NCBI RefSeq assembly: GCF_947499215.1
Contig: NZ_CANMNI010000001.1
Coordinates: forward strand, 1,693,523-1,757,522
Length of the DNA stretch: 64,000 nt
DNA from: an uncultured Pontibacter sp.
GTDB lineage: Bacteria > Bacteroidota > Bacteroidia > Cytophagales > Hymenobacteraceae
Direction: 5' to 3'
Positions within the stretch are counted from its first letter, which is position 1; the number at the start of each line of letters is the position of its first letter. A program made the translations under genes and the position numbers. A model generated the notes under the pieces. The model was not told the origin of the DNA and made no database searches. It saw only the letters and a list, made by a program, of their open reading frames with translations. Positions 19,111 through 28,477 of the stretch are shown here, in pieces.

Positions 19111-21729
19111 ATGAACTTTAACAACTATACCATCAAAGCGCAGGAGGCCATCCAGAAGGCCACTGAGATAGCAGGCGGCTTCCAGCAGCAGGCTATCGAA
19201 ACTGGGCACATTTTAAAAGCGATTCTGGAGACGGACGAGAACGTCACCAGCTTTTTGCTGAAGAAACTTAACATCAATGGAAACATACTGCACACCAAGC
19301 TGGACGAGGTAGTAGCGGCTTACCCGAAAGTAAGCGGAGGCAGCCCGTACTTGGCCAACGATGCTGCGGCTGCATTGCAGAAGGCAACTTCTTATCTAAA
19401 GGAATTCGGCGACGAATATGTGGCCATCGAGCACATCCTGCTAGGCATCATGGCGGGCCGCGAGAAGGTGGCCGGCCTGATGAAGGATGTAGGCTTCAAC
19501 GAAAAAGACCTCAAAAAAGCCATCAAAGAACTGCGCGGCGGAGCCAAAGTAACCGACCAGAATGCTGAGGCGAAGTACAACTCGCTCAAGCGTTATGCAC
19601 GCGACCTGAACGAAATGGCCCGCAACGGTAAAATTGACCCGGTGATTGGACGTGACGAAGAGATTCGCCGTGTGCTGCAGATCCTGAGCCGCCGCACCAA
19701 AAACAACCCGGTGCTACTTGGTGAGCCCGGTGTGGGTAAGACCGCCATCGTGGAGGGCCTTGCCCAGCGCATCGTATCAGGCGACGTGCCCGAAAACCTG
19801 AAGTCCAAGACCCTGATGAGTCTGGACATGGGCTTGCTCGTGGCAGGCGCCAAGTATAAGGGAGAGTTTGAGGAGCGCCTGAAGGCCGTGATCAAAGAAG
19901 TGGTGGATGCTGAGGGCGATATCGTGCTCTTCATCGACGAGATCCATACCCTGATCGGAGCTGGTGCTGGTGGTGAGAGTGCTATGGACGCGGCCAACTT
20001 GCTCAAGCCGGCACTGGCGCGAGGCGAACTGCATGCCATCGGCGCGACGACACTCAAAGAATACCAGAAGTATATCGAGAAGGACAAGGCGTTGGAGCGA
20101 CGTTTCCAAGCCGTGATGGTGGACGAGCCAAGCGTACCGGACGCCATTTCAATCCTGCGCGGTATCAAAGACAAATACGAAGTGCACCATGGGGTGCGCA
20201 TCAAAGACGACGCCATCATTGCGGCTGTAGAGCTTTCACACAGGTATATCACCGACCGCTTCCTGCCCGATAAGGCCATTGACCTGATGGACGAGTCGGC
20301 TGCGAAGTTGCGCATCGAGATCGACTCGCTGCCAGTGGAACTGGACGAACTGCAACGTCGCATCATGCAGCTTGAGATTGAGCGTGAGGCTATCCGTCGT
20401 GAAAATGACAAGGACAAGGAGACTATACTCTCTAAGGAAATCGCCGAGCTCTCGACCAAACGTGATGACCTGCAGGCCAAGTGGCAGAATGAAAAGCAGA
20501 TTATCGAAGGCATCCAGAAAGCGAAGGAAAACATCGAAAACTACAAGCTGGAGGCCGAACAGGCGGAACGCTCTGGTGACTATGGCCGCGTGGCCGAGTT
20601 ACGCTACGGCAAGATTCAGGAAGCTGAGGCTCACCTGAAGGAATTGCAAGAGCAAGTGCACCAAATGCAGGGCGAAAACCCGATGCTGCAGGAGGAAGTG
20701 ACCGCTGAAGACATTGGTGAAGTGGTAGCCAAGTGGACAGGTATACCGGTAAGCAAAATGCTGCAAAGCGACCGTGAGAAACTGTTGCACCTGGAAGAAG
20801 AACTAGGTAAACGTGTAGCCGGACAGGAAGAAGCCATACAAGCCATTTCCGATGCGGTGCGCCGTAGTCGTGCCGGTCTGCAGGACCCGAAACGCCCGAT
20901 CGGTTCGTTCATCTTCCTCGGCACTACCGGTGTAGGTAAAACCGAGCTGGCCAAGGCGCTGGCCGACTACCTATTCAACGATGAGAACGCCATGGTGCGT
21001 ATCGACATGAGTGAGTACCAAGAGCGCCATGCTGTGAGCCGTATGATCGGAGCGCCTCCGGGCTATGTGGGCTACGATGAAGGTGGTCAGCTGACCGAGG
21101 CCGTGCGTCGCAAGCCATATTCCGTGGTGTTGCTCGACGAGATCGAAAAAGCGCACCCGGATGTGTTCAACATCCTGTTGCAGGTGCTCGACGATGGTCG
21201 CCTAACCGATAGCAAAGGCCGTGTGGTGAACTTCAAGAATACGATCATCATCATGACTTCCAACATCGGTTCGCAGATCATTCAGGCGAATTTTGAGAAG
21301 ATGACACCGTTCAACCAAGACGAAATGCTGGAGCAGACTAAGGACGAGGTGTTTGAGATGCTGAAGAAGTCTGTAAGACCGGAGTTTCTCAACCGCATCG
21401 ACGAACTGGTGATGTTCCGTCCGCTGAGCCGTGGCGACATCCGCAAGATCGTGACCATACAGTTTGCTCACATTCAGGAGCGATTGGAAGAGGCTGGCAT
21501 ACAGCTTGTCGCGACCGACGAGGTGCTGGACTACTTAGGCGAACAGGGCTACGATCCGCAGTTTGGTGCCCGTCCGCTGAAGCGCGTGCTGCAGCGTCAG
21601 GTGCTCAACGAGTTGTCCAAAGAGATATTGGCCGGCCACATTAATAAAGATTCTGTGGTAGAGGCGGTACTAGACAAGGGACAGATTCGTTTCAATAACG
21701 TGAACATTGAGTTACCCACCGAAGGGTAA
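19111..21729 (+). CDS. clpB: ATP-dependent disaggregase ClpB
   Basis: A hexameric AAA+ chaperone that rescues aggregated proteins with the DnaK system. The 872 residues comprise an N-domain with two Clp_N repeats, AAA-1 with Walker A GEPGVGKT and Walker [11 protein letters not shown], a coiled-coil middle domain of about 120 residues ([22 protein letters not shown] onward) that distinguishes ClpB from ClpA and ClpC, and AAA-2 with GTTGVGKT and [12 protein letters not shown]. The C-terminal D2 small domain is complete ([15 protein letters not shown]). No CIRCE-like inverted repeat was seen in the 140-nt leader. It ends at a strong terminator. Confidence 0.98.
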   Translation: MNFNNYTIKAQEAIQKATEIAGGFQQQAIETGHILKAILETDENVTSFLLKKLNINGNILHTKLDEVVAAYPKVSGGSPYLANDAAAALQKATSYLKEFGDEYVAIEHILLGIMAGREKVAGLMKDVGFNEKDLKKAIKELRGGAKVTDQNAEAKYNSLKRYARDLNEMARNGKIDPVIGRDEEIRRVLQILSRRTKNNPVLLGEPGVGKTAIVEGLAQRIVSGDVPENLKSKTLMSLDMGLLVAGAKYKGEFEERLKAVIKEVVDAEGDIVLFIDEIHTLIGAGAGGESAMDAANLLKPALARGELHAIGATTLKEYQKYIEKDKALERRFQAVMVDEPSVPDAISILRGIKDKYEVHHGVRIKDDAIIAAVELSHRYITDRFLPDKAIDLMDESAAKLRIEIDSLPVELDELQRRIMQLEIEREAIRRENDKDKETILSKEIAELSTKRDDLQAKWQNEKQIIEGIQKAKENIENYKLEAEQAERSGDYGRVAELRYGKIQEAEAHLKELQEQVHQMQGENPMLQEEVTAEDIGEVVAKWTGIPVSKMLQSDREKLLHLEEELGKRVAGQEEAIQAISDAVRRSRAGLQDPKRPIGSFIFLGTTGVGKTELAKALADYLFNDENAMVRIDMSEYQERHAVSRMIGAPPGYVGYDEGGQLTEAVRRKPYSVVLLDEIEKAHPDVFNILLQVLDDGRLTDSKGRVVNFKNTIIIMTSNIGSQIIQANFEKMTPFNQDEMLEQTKDEVFEMLKKSVRPEFLNRIDELVMFRPLSRGDIRKIVTIQFAHIQERLEEAGIQLVATDEVLDYLGEQGYDPQFGARPLKRVLQRQVLNELSKEILAGHINKDSVVEAVLDKGQIRFNNVNIELPTEG

Positions 21730-21764
21730 GTTGATTGTGTAATAAGATTAAAGTTTAGTTGAGC

Positions 21765-21794
21765 AAAAGGCCTTCCCGCTTGGGAAGGCCTTTT
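21765..21794 (+). terminator. clpB terminator
   Basis: A 13-bp stem (AAAAGGCCTTCCC with GGGAAGGCCTTTT) and 4-nt loop are followed by T-rich sequence, 35 nt after the clpB stop. Confidence 0.9.
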
Positions 21795-21864
21795 TGTTTT
21801 TAAGAACCACAGGTATAACTCAGCCGTAACCAAAGCACGAGCAATCTCTAAACCCTATACCTCT

Positions 21865-22302
21865 ATGGACGAATTCATGCAACTGGCGATTGACGAAGCG
21901 AAGAAGGGCCGTAGCGAAGGCGGTATACCTATCGGCTCGGTGCTGGTGAAGGACGGCAAAGTAGTAGCGACGGGGCATAACAAGCGGGTGCAGGAGAACA
22001 ATCCGATTCTGCACGGCGAGATGGACTGTCTGAACAATGCCGGCCGCATCGGATCCTACCGCAACACCGTGATCTACTCTACTCTGATGCCTTGCTACAT
22101 GTGCGCGGGCACTATCGTGCAGTTCAAGATCCCGAAGGTGATTGTGGGCGAGTCCAAGACCTTTAGCGGCGCCCGTGAGTTTATGGAGTCACATGGCGTG
22201 GAAGTGGTCGACCTGAACCTGCCCGAGTGCATCGAGATGATGGAGGATTTTATAAAAGAGAAGCCAGAGCTTTGGAGTGAGGATATCATGGAGCTGGAGT
22301 AA
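21865..22302 (+). CDS. nucleoside/cytosine deaminase resembling yeast Fcy1
   Basis: A zinc-dependent deaminase, 145 residues. The zinc ligands are His50 and Glu52 (HGEMDCL) and the PCYMC pair (Cys77, Cys80). Beyond the common deaminase motifs it has GESKTFSG after the second motif and a C-terminal FIKEKPELWSEDI, which parallel the yeast cytosine deaminase tail where a Trp and an Asp contact the base (here Trp137 and Asp140). I therefore favour free cytosine to uracil over tRNA adenosine deamination; TadA is encoded separately at 56534. This comparison is from memory of the yeast protein. The gene ends 4 nt from a convergent gene. Confidence 0.85.
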   Translation: MDEFMQLAIDEAKKGRSEGGIPIGSVLVKDGKVVATGHNKRVQENNPILHGEMDCLNNAGRIGSYRNTVIYSTLMPCYMCAGTIVQFKIPKVIVGESKTFSGAREFMESHGVEVVDLNLPECIEMMEDFIKEKPELWSEDIMELE

Positions 22303-22306
22303 TTGC

Positions 22307-22672
22307 CTACTTCTCCCCTTCTAACACATATTTCATTGCTTGTTGTTTGTCCGCTAGGTCGAAGTAGCGTATGCCATGTTTCTTTACTGTGCTGGCGAGT
22401 TTGGCGGATAGCTCCTGCCACTTTTTCTCTCCCACCATGGCCACCCGGCCGTAGTCCAGCCCATGGATGATGTCGAACAGCCCATTTTCAATCGCCGCCA
22501 CGGGATTTATCCAATCCACATCCACCATCTCGTAGTAGATGTGCGTTTCCTTGTTCTTGAGCATCAGGTCGCGCACCATGTTGCGGTACTTATCAAAATC
22601 AGGTATAGACAGTTCTCCCTTTACCCGCACAGCGAGCATGTTATCGTGGGTTTCAGGCAGTATTTCCAGCAT
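22307..22672 (-). CDS. SpoIIAA-like (STAS/SEC14-type) protein
   Basis: 121 residues without a signal peptide. The start MLEILPETHDNMLAVRVKGELS and the body HIYYEMVDVDWINPVAAIENGLFDI match the small alpha/beta SpoIIAA-like family common in environmental bacteria. These proteins are thought to be STAS-like, but no phosphorylatable serine motif is obvious here and no anti-sigma partner is adjacent. The function is unknown. Its stop is 4 nt from that of the convergent deaminase. Confidence 0.75.
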   Translation of the reverse strand: MLEILPETHDNMLAVRVKGELSIPDFDKYRNMVRDLMLKNKETHIYYEMVDVDWINPVAAIENGLFDIIHGLDYGRVAMVGEKKWQELSAKLASTVKKHGIRYFDLADKQQAMKYVLEGEK

Positions 22673-22804
22673 AGATCTCCGAATTAAGTTAAACCGTCTT
22701 CCCTTTTACGAAACTTACTTCTTCCATAGCAAAGATTCACCGATGCAGTTCTCCAACTTGCGCCCAAATTCCTTATTTTGCAGTTCCGCTATACCTTATA
22801 GATA

Positions 22805-23662
22805 ATGCAACTCATCCGCTATACCCTCACCCTACTTTTCGCGCTAATTTTCTTATCCGCCCAAGCCAAAGTTGATACCCTCGCCATCCAAAGCCTTTCG
22901 ATGCAGAAAACTTTAAAAGCTGGCGTTGTGACACCCGAAAGCTATCAGAAGAAAAAGAACGGTCCTTACCCGGTGCTATACCTGTTGCACGGCTACGGCG
23001 GCAATTTCAGCAACTGGCTAAAGGTGCCACCCAAAAAAGACTTGCTCCAGAACATGGCCGACAAATACCAACTGATCATCGTGACACCCGACGGTGGCAA
23101 CAGCTGGTACTATGACAGCCCCATGGTCATAGACAACCAGTATGAGACCTTTATCACGCAGGAGTTGCGACAGGAGATTGAACGCAGGTATAGGGCTGTA
23201 TCGGATCGCAGCGGCCGCTTTATTTCTGGCTTGAGCATGGGCGGACACGGGGCGCTGTACCTATCGGCACGTAACCCGGAGCTATACCTAGCCGCCGGCA
23301 GCATGAGCGGCTCCGTGAATGTGGCAGGTATAGACCGCCAGAATTTACTGCCTAGTATAGAGGCTGCGCTCGGTCCGAAGGCGGAGTACGAACAGGTATA
23401 CCGTGCTAACTCCATCGTGCACATGGTGCCACAACTCAAGCAAAGCGGCGTGCAGTTGATCATCGATTGTGGCGTAGACGATTTCCTGATAGAAGACAAC
23501 CGCGAACTGCATCGCCGGCTGGTCTACGAAAAGGTGCCCCACGAGTACATCGAGCGCCCCGGAGCACACAGCTGGGCTTACTGGGGTAATGCACTGGAAT
23601 ACCATTTATTGTTTTTCCAGAAGGTGCAGATGGCCACCCAGCAGCAACAGGCTTTTAATTAG
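22805..23662 (+). CDS. secreted esterase, esterase-D/antigen-85 fold
   Basis: 285 residues with a Sec signal (TLTLLFALIFLSAQA). The nucleophile motif is GLSMGG (Ser144), the oxyanion region LLHGYGGNFSNW is at about 61-71, the acid lies in IIDCGVDDFLI and the histidine in GAHSWAYW. This is the pattern of S-formylglutathione-hydrolase-like and feruloyl-esterase-like enzymes; the signal peptide argues for an extracytoplasmic ester substrate. The coding sequence is unusually dense in AGGTATA/TATACCT. It is convergent with the lactonase gene. Confidence 0.87.
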   Translation: MQLIRYTLTLLFALIFLSAQAKVDTLAIQSLSMQKTLKAGVVTPESYQKKKNGPYPVLYLLHGYGGNFSNWLKVPPKKDLLQNMADKYQLIIVTPDGGNSWYYDSPMVIDNQYETFITQELRQEIERRYRAVSDRSGRFISGLSMGGHGALYLSARNPELYLAAGSMSGSVNVAGIDRQNLLPSIEAALGPKAEYEQVYRANSIVHMVPQLKQSGVQLIIDCGVDDFLIEDNRELHRRLVYEKVPHEYIERPGAHSWAYWGNALEYHLLFFQKVQMATQQQQAFN

Positions 23663-23671
23663 TCAATGGCC

Positions 23672-24898
23672 TTACCTAAATGCTGGTACTACCTGCAGGC
23701 ATACTGGTTTCGACACTTTCACCTCCTGCCCGGTAGGCATTAAACGACCGCTGGCTTTATCCACTTTAAAGGAAACTATAGAATTGGAGCGCTCGTTGGC
23801 GACCAGCATGACGTTGCCAGTCAGGTCGAGGGTAAAATCGCGGGGCCAGTCGCCGGATGTGTCTTGGTGCTGCACCAGCGTGAGTTTTCCGGATTCGCCA
23901 TCGATGGCGTACACCACAATGCTATTGTGCCCTCTGTTGGAGCCATACAGGAATTTCCCGTCTGCCGATACTTTTACGGCCGCACAATAGTTCTCTCCTT
24001 TGTAATCAGCGGGCAGGGTGCTGATGGTTTGAAGCTCGTTGAATTCACCTTTCTCGCCATCATAAGCCAAGGATGTCATTGTAGAGTTAAGTTCGTTGAT
24101 AACATAGGCAAAACGGCCGCTCGGATGAAAAACCATGTGCCGCGGTCCTGCACCGGGCTTGGCGGCAAAGGCAACAGCTTTACTATAGGTTTCAATTGTT
24201 ACAGCCGACCTTTCCGAGTTAAGTTTATACCGCAAGACCTCATCTGTGCCTAAATCCACTGCAAAAGCAAATTTGCCATCCGGGCTGGGGCCGATCCAAT
24301 GCGCATGAGCTGACTCTTGGCGTTCTTTGTTAGGGCCTGAACCAATGTTTGGGGGGTGAACAATTGGCTGTTCCCCTACAGTCCCATTTTCCATAACAGG
24401 AAATGCCACAATATTGCCGCTTGTATAATTGGCCACCATGATCGTTTTATTGGGTTCATCCAAAGAAATGTGGCAAGGCGCCATTCCTTGCGAAGGCACT
24501 TTGTTCAACAGCTTCAAGTCCCCCGTTTTCTGGTTGATGGCAAAAGCAGTCACAGCGCCATTTTTCTTACCTTGATAATCATTTGTTTCGTTCACGGCAT
24601 ACAGGAAGCGTCGCTCCTTGTCCAGCGCCAGATAAGACGGGTTTTCACCCGCTTTTAAACCCAGCACCTGTTGGAGTTCGCCAGTTTCTGTATTGAGCCT
24701 GAACAGCCAAATACCCTCCTGATTATGTTCAGCATAAGTGCCCACGTATACCATGGCGGTGGTTGAGTTTTCAGTAGATTGAACAGTGGCTGTATTGCCT
24801 GTGTCATTCTTTTCAGATTGGGGCGCATTACAGCTTGCTAGTAAAAGAGCTATACCTGCCAGAACCACTTTCCCATAACTGCGTTGCGTGTGTATCAT
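23672..24898 (-). CDS. lactonase family beta-propeller lipoprotein
   Basis: 408 residues with a lipoprotein signal (AGIALLLASC). The repeated propeller strands and the motifs NPSYLALDKERRFLYAVNE, APCHISLD and GAGPRHMVFHPSGRFAYVINEL identify the seven-bladed lactonase (YbhE/Pgl-type) family. Cytoplasmic members hydrolyse 6-phosphogluconolactone; this one is exported and lipid-anchored, so another lactone or sugar-related role is likely. No pathway partner is adjacent. The convergent esterase ends 9 nt away with no terminator between. Confidence 0.87.
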   Translation of the reverse strand: MIHTQRSYGKVVLAGIALLLASCNAPQSEKNDTGNTATVQSTENSTTAMVYVGTYAEHNQEGIWLFRLNTETGELQQVLGLKAGENPSYLALDKERRFLYAVNETNDYQGKKNGAVTAFAINQKTGDLKLLNKVPSQGMAPCHISLDEPNKTIMVANYTSGNIVAFPVMENGTVGEQPIVHPPNIGSGPNKERQESAHAHWIGPSPDGKFAFAVDLGTDEVLRYKLNSERSAVTIETYSKAVAFAAKPGAGPRHMVFHPSGRFAYVINELNSTMTSLAYDGEKGEFNELQTISTLPADYKGENYCAAVKVSADGKFLYGSNRGHNSIVVYAIDGESGKLTLVQHQDTSGDWPRDFTLDLTGNVMLVANERSNSIVSFKVDKASGRLMPTGQEVKVSKPVCLQVVPAFR

Positions 24899-25052
24899 AT
24901 ACCTTATCTTTTACCAAACCTTAGGCTGAATGCTCTAATAAACAGAAAAAAACTGTAGTAAACATCAGGTATATAACATCAACCAAATGATTATCTTTTT
25001 ATACCTACGCGACTGCCAATTTTCAGCAACGAGCTATACCTACCGCCGCACT

Positions 25053-25083
25053 CTTGCAAACGTCCCAAGTATGCATTAATTTG
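25053..25083 (+). promoter_or_regulatory. candidate promoter of the HupE/UreJ-M1 operon
   Basis: CTTG at 25053-25056 is separated by 19 nt from TTAATTTG at 25076-25083, which matches the Bacteroidota -33/-7 layout except for one base in the -7 box. Transcription would start about 30 nt before the proposed TTG start codon. Confidence 0.45.
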
Positions 25084-25120
25084 CACCTTAGCTTTATTCA
25101 CCTTTTTGTAATCCACCATT

Positions 25121-25714
25121 TTGTCTTCGGTTTTCTCTACTTACATCGAGCTGGGCTTTTATCATATTTTTGATTTCAAGGCCTATGACCACATGCTCTT
25201 TTTGCTGGCCCTTTGCGCCATTTATACTTTGAGCGATTGGCGTCAGGTAGTAGCGCTTGTGACCAGCTTCACCATCGGACACTCCATCACGCTGGCGCTT
25301 TCCACTTTCAACATCATCAAGTTCGATACGGCGCTTATCGAGTTTCTGATCCCGGTTACGATTCTGTTCACCTGTGTTATCAACTTTTTTAAGCTGAATG
25401 GTGCCGCTTCGAAACAGCACCCGATCTGGTCATTCCATAATTTACTGGCGATCACCTTTGGCCTTATCCATGGCGTGGGCTTCTCGAACTTCCTGAAGTC
25501 GATGCTCGGCCGCAACGGTAACACATGGCAGCAGCTATTGGCTTTCAACATCGGCATTGAGTTGGGACAGCTTTTGATCGTGAGCATTTTGCTGGTGGCC
25601 GGCTTCCTAATTATGAACCTGTTCCGGGCTAAAAAGCGCGACTGGATCTTAGTGCTCTCGAGCGCCGCAGCAGGCATTTCACTGATCCTGATGATCGAGA
25701 CCAATATTTTCTAG
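25121..25714 (+). CDS. HupE/UreJ family membrane protein, TTG start
   Basis: 197 residues with about six membrane helices. The start FSTYIELGFYHIFDFKAYDHMLFLLALC, the motif SFTIGHSITLAL and FGLIHGVGFSNFL (histidines inside helices) identify the HupE/UreJ_2 group. Relatives are implicated in nickel or other metal handling, but this subgroup occurs in Bacteroidota without hydrogenase or urease genes. No ATG is available upstream in frame and the conserved start needs the TTG at 25121; the first internal ATG would remove the first helix. The M1 peptidase follows after 69 nt on the same strand, probably in one operon. Confidence 0.82.
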   Translation: MSSVFSTYIELGFYHIFDFKAYDHMLFLLALCAIYTLSDWRQVVALVTSFTIGHSITLALSTFNIIKFDTALIEFLIPVTILFTCVINFFKLNGAASKQHPIWSFHNLLAITFGLIHGVGFSNFLKSMLGRNGNTWQQLLAFNIGIELGQLLIVSILLVAGFLIMNLFRAKKRDWILVLSSAAAGISLILMIETNIF

Positions 25715-25783
25715 ACAGCACTTAAATTTAAAAAACACACAATCTATACCTACACGCTAATCTAAACACACCTTATACCCTCC

Positions 25784-28120
25784 ATGAAAAACCTAATCAG
25801 AGGATTGGCATTTTTCGGTTTGCTAGCCGGGCCTTTTGCAGCCATGGCACAAGACACCAAATTCGGCCAACTTGGGCAGGAGCTCCCTACCCCGAACACT
25901 TACCGCACCGCTTCGGGCGCTCCCGGCCACCAGTATTGGCAACAGCGCGCCGACTATACCATCAAGGTAGAGCTCAACGACGAAAACCAGTCCATCACTG
26001 GTTCCGAGACTATCACCTATACCAACAACTCACCTGACGTGCTCACCTACTTGTGGGTGCAGCTCGACCAGAACATCTACGAGCCGAAGTCGATGAGCAA
26101 CGTGACGCGCACCGGTGAACTTCAGGAGCGTATGTCGACTACGGCGATTGACTACATGACCCGTGAGGCTTTTGACGGTGGGTATAAAATCAAAGCGGTG
26201 AAAGACCGTGGCGGTAAGGACCTGAAGTATACCATCAACAACACGATGATGCGTATTGACCTGCCTGCGCCGCTCAAGCCGAAGCAGTCCTATACCTTCA
26301 GCATCGACTGGTTTAACTTCATCAACGACCAGAAGGCACTGGGTGGCCGCGGCGGTTACGAGTACTTCCCGGGCGACAACAACTACCTGTACGAAATGGC
26401 GCAGTGGTTCCCACGCATGGCCGTATACGATGACGTGAATGGCTGGCAGCACAAGCAGTTCCTGGGAGCCGGTGAGTTCGCGCTGCCTTTCGGCGACTAC
26501 AAAGTGAGCATCACCGTACCGGCCGACCACATCGTGGCCTCTACCGGCGAGCTGCAGAACGCCAGCCAAGTGCTAACTTCTGCGCAGCAGAAACGCTTTG
26601 CAGACGCTGCCAAAGCCGACAAGCCAACCCTGATCGTAACACAAGAGGAAGCTACACAAGCTGAGAAGAATAAAGCGAAAGGCAAGAAAACATGGGTATA
26701 TAATGCCAAGAATGTTCGTGACTTCGCATGGGCAAGCTCCCGCAAGTTCATCTGGGATGCCATGAACGTGAAAGTGGGCAACCAGAACGTACTCGCCATG
26801 TCATACTACCCAAAAGAGGCGAACCCACTTTGGGGCCAGTATTCTACCGAGTCTGTAGCGCACACCCTGAAGGTATACTCGAAGCACACCATCGACTACC
26901 CATACCCAGTGGCCATTTCGGTGCACGGCCCGGTGGGCGGCATGGAGTACCCGATGCTGTCGTTTAACGGCTACCGCCCGGAGGCAGACGGCACGTACTC
27001 GGCCAACACCAAGTATGGTCTGATTACGGTAATCATCCACGAAGTAGGCCACAACTTCTTCCCGATGATCATCAACTCCGACGAGCGCCAATGGACGTGG
27101 ATGGACGAGGGTCTGAACACCTTCATGCAGTACATCACGGAGCAAGAGTGGGAAAAAGGCTATCCATCGCGCCGCGGTGAGCCTGCCGACATTGTGGACT
27201 ACATGAAGAGCGCCAAAAACACGCAGGTGCCGATCATGACCAACTCAGAGTCAGTACTGCAGTTTGGCCCGAATGCTTATAGCAAACCTGCTACTGCCCT
27301 GAACATTCTGCGCGAAACCGTGATGGGCCGCGAGCTGTTCGACTATGCCTTTAAAGAGTATTCGAACCGCTGGGCTTTCAAGCACCCGATGCCAGCCGAT
27401 TTCTTCCGCACCATGGAAGACGCATCCGGCGTGGACCTTGACTGGTTCTGGAGAGGCTGGTTCTACACCACTGACCACACCGACATTGCCATCGAGGGCG
27501 TGAAATGGTATACCATCGACTCGCAAAACCCAGATTTTGTAAACGCCCAAAAGCGTGAGCAGCAGAACAAAGCGCCTCAAACGCTTTCACAGCAGCGCAA
27601 CCTGCAGGACATCCAGCGTACCAGATTGGACGAGCGCCCTGAACTGGCTGACTTCTACAACAAGTATGATCCATTAGCTACCACGGCTACTGACAAAGAG
27701 CGCTACCAGAAATTCTATGCTTCGCTGTCTGATAATGAGAAGAAAGTGCTGGACTCTGGTCTGAACTTCTATGAAGTAGGCTTTAAGAACGTCGGCGGAC
27801 TGGTAATGCCATTGATCGTGCGCATGGAATATGAAGACGGTACTGACGAGGTAGTGAACATCCCCGCCGAGATCTGGCGCTACAACAACGAAGAAGTGAC
27901 TAAGGTGTTTGTAACCGAAAAGCCGGTAGTGAGCTTCACGCTGGACCCGTTCCTGCAAACAGCTGACACGGACTTGTCGAACAACAGCTACCCACGCCGC
28001 ATGGCACCTTCTCGTTTCGACATTTTCAAGCAAAACCGTCAGCAGCAGCCAAACCCAATGCAACAGCAGCGTCAGGAAACGAGCCGCAGTGGCAATAGTA
28101 ATAGCGGTTCAAATCGCTAA
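25784..28120 (+). CDS. M1 family zinc metallopeptidase (aminopeptidase)
   Basis: A 778-residue exported gluzincin with signal peptide ending near AAMAQ. The exopeptidase motif GGMEYP is at about residues 386-391. The zinc site is HEVGH (419-423) with the third ligand Glu442 exactly 18 residues after the second histidine (WMDEGLNTF), so it should be active. The C-terminus has a charged Q/R/N/S-rich tail. Such enzymes trim peptides in the periplasm or at the cell surface. No type IX tail is visible. It follows the HupE/UreJ gene. Confidence 0.93.
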   Translation: MKNLIRGLAFFGLLAGPFAAMAQDTKFGQLGQELPTPNTYRTASGAPGHQYWQQRADYTIKVELNDENQSITGSETITYTNNSPDVLTYLWVQLDQNIYEPKSMSNVTRTGELQERMSTTAIDYMTREAFDGGYKIKAVKDRGGKDLKYTINNTMMRIDLPAPLKPKQSYTFSIDWFNFINDQKALGGRGGYEYFPGDNNYLYEMAQWFPRMAVYDDVNGWQHKQFLGAGEFALPFGDYKVSITVPADHIVASTGELQNASQVLTSAQQKRFADAAKADKPTLIVTQEEATQAEKNKAKGKKTWVYNAKNVRDFAWASSRKFIWDAMNVKVGNQNVLAMSYYPKEANPLWGQYSTESVAHTLKVYSKHTIDYPYPVAISVHGPVGGMEYPMLSFNGYRPEADGTYSANTKYGLITVIIHEVGHNFFPMIINSDERQWTWMDEGLNTFMQYITEQEWEKGYPSRRGEPADIVDYMKSAKNTQVPIMTNSESVLQFGPNAYSKPATALNILRETVMGRELFDYAFKEYSNRWAFKHPMPADFFRTMEDASGVDLDWFWRGWFYTTDHTDIAIEGVKWYTIDSQNPDFVNAQKREQQNKAPQTLSQQRNLQDIQRTRLDERPELADFYNKYDPLATTATDKERYQKFYASLSDNEKKVLDSGLNFYEVGFKNVGGLVMPLIVRMEYEDGTDEVVNIPAEIWRYNNEEVTKVFVTEKPVVSFTLDPFLQTADTDLSNNSYPRRMAPSRFDIFKQNRQQQPNPMQQQRQETSRSGNSNSGSNR

Positions 28121-28140
28121 GGCTTACTCACACTGGCTTA

Positions 28141-28163
28141 ACCTGCCCCTCCCAATAGGGGAA
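28141..28163 (-). repeat. copy of the CCCCTCC/GGAGGGG dispersed repeat
   Basis: Read on the minus strand it gives ATTCCCCTATTGGGAGGGGC, close to the copies at 49453-49491 and 62984-63022. It stands just before the M1 terminator. Confidence 0.45.
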
Positions 28164-28170
28164 TAAAAAA

Positions 28171-28200
28171 AACGCCTCGGATAAGATTATCCGGGGCGTT
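28171..28200. terminator. terminator after the M1 peptidase
   Basis: A 14-bp stem (28171-28184 with 28187-28200) with one G-T pair and a short loop, preceded by seven A and followed by a T-rich stretch. It could act in both directions. Confidence 0.8.
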
Positions 28201-28477
28201 CTTGTTTGAAGGTATGTTGTGTGATTACTCTTGATTAGTAATAACCTTAGCTATCGAATCTATCCCAGTTTCTCTGTTGAGCCGCCTTGTAGGTTTCCGG
28301 TATTGCGCAGCGATATTGCGACCGTCAGGGTAGCAAAGGAAAGATACACAGCGGCGATGCAGAGAAACGATGCCCCGCGGCATGAGCGCTCCGAGTGAAA
28401 GACGAAGCTGTACATGTAAGAGCACTGTATTAGCATTATCTATGCGACGAATATGGCGAAAGCCAACCACACTCCCC
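28201..28477. other. intergenic stretch between M1 peptidase and NDH-2
   Basis: No gene is supported here. Overlapping short frames exist on both strands but show no recognisable motif, no start signal and no plausible composition. Confidence 0.4.

Noticed and set aside
28225..28470. 82-codon minus-strand frame after the M1 peptidase, overlapped by a plus-strand frame
   Set aside because: No motif, no promoter, arginine-rich shadow-like composition, and overlapping frames on both strands. Treated as intergenic.
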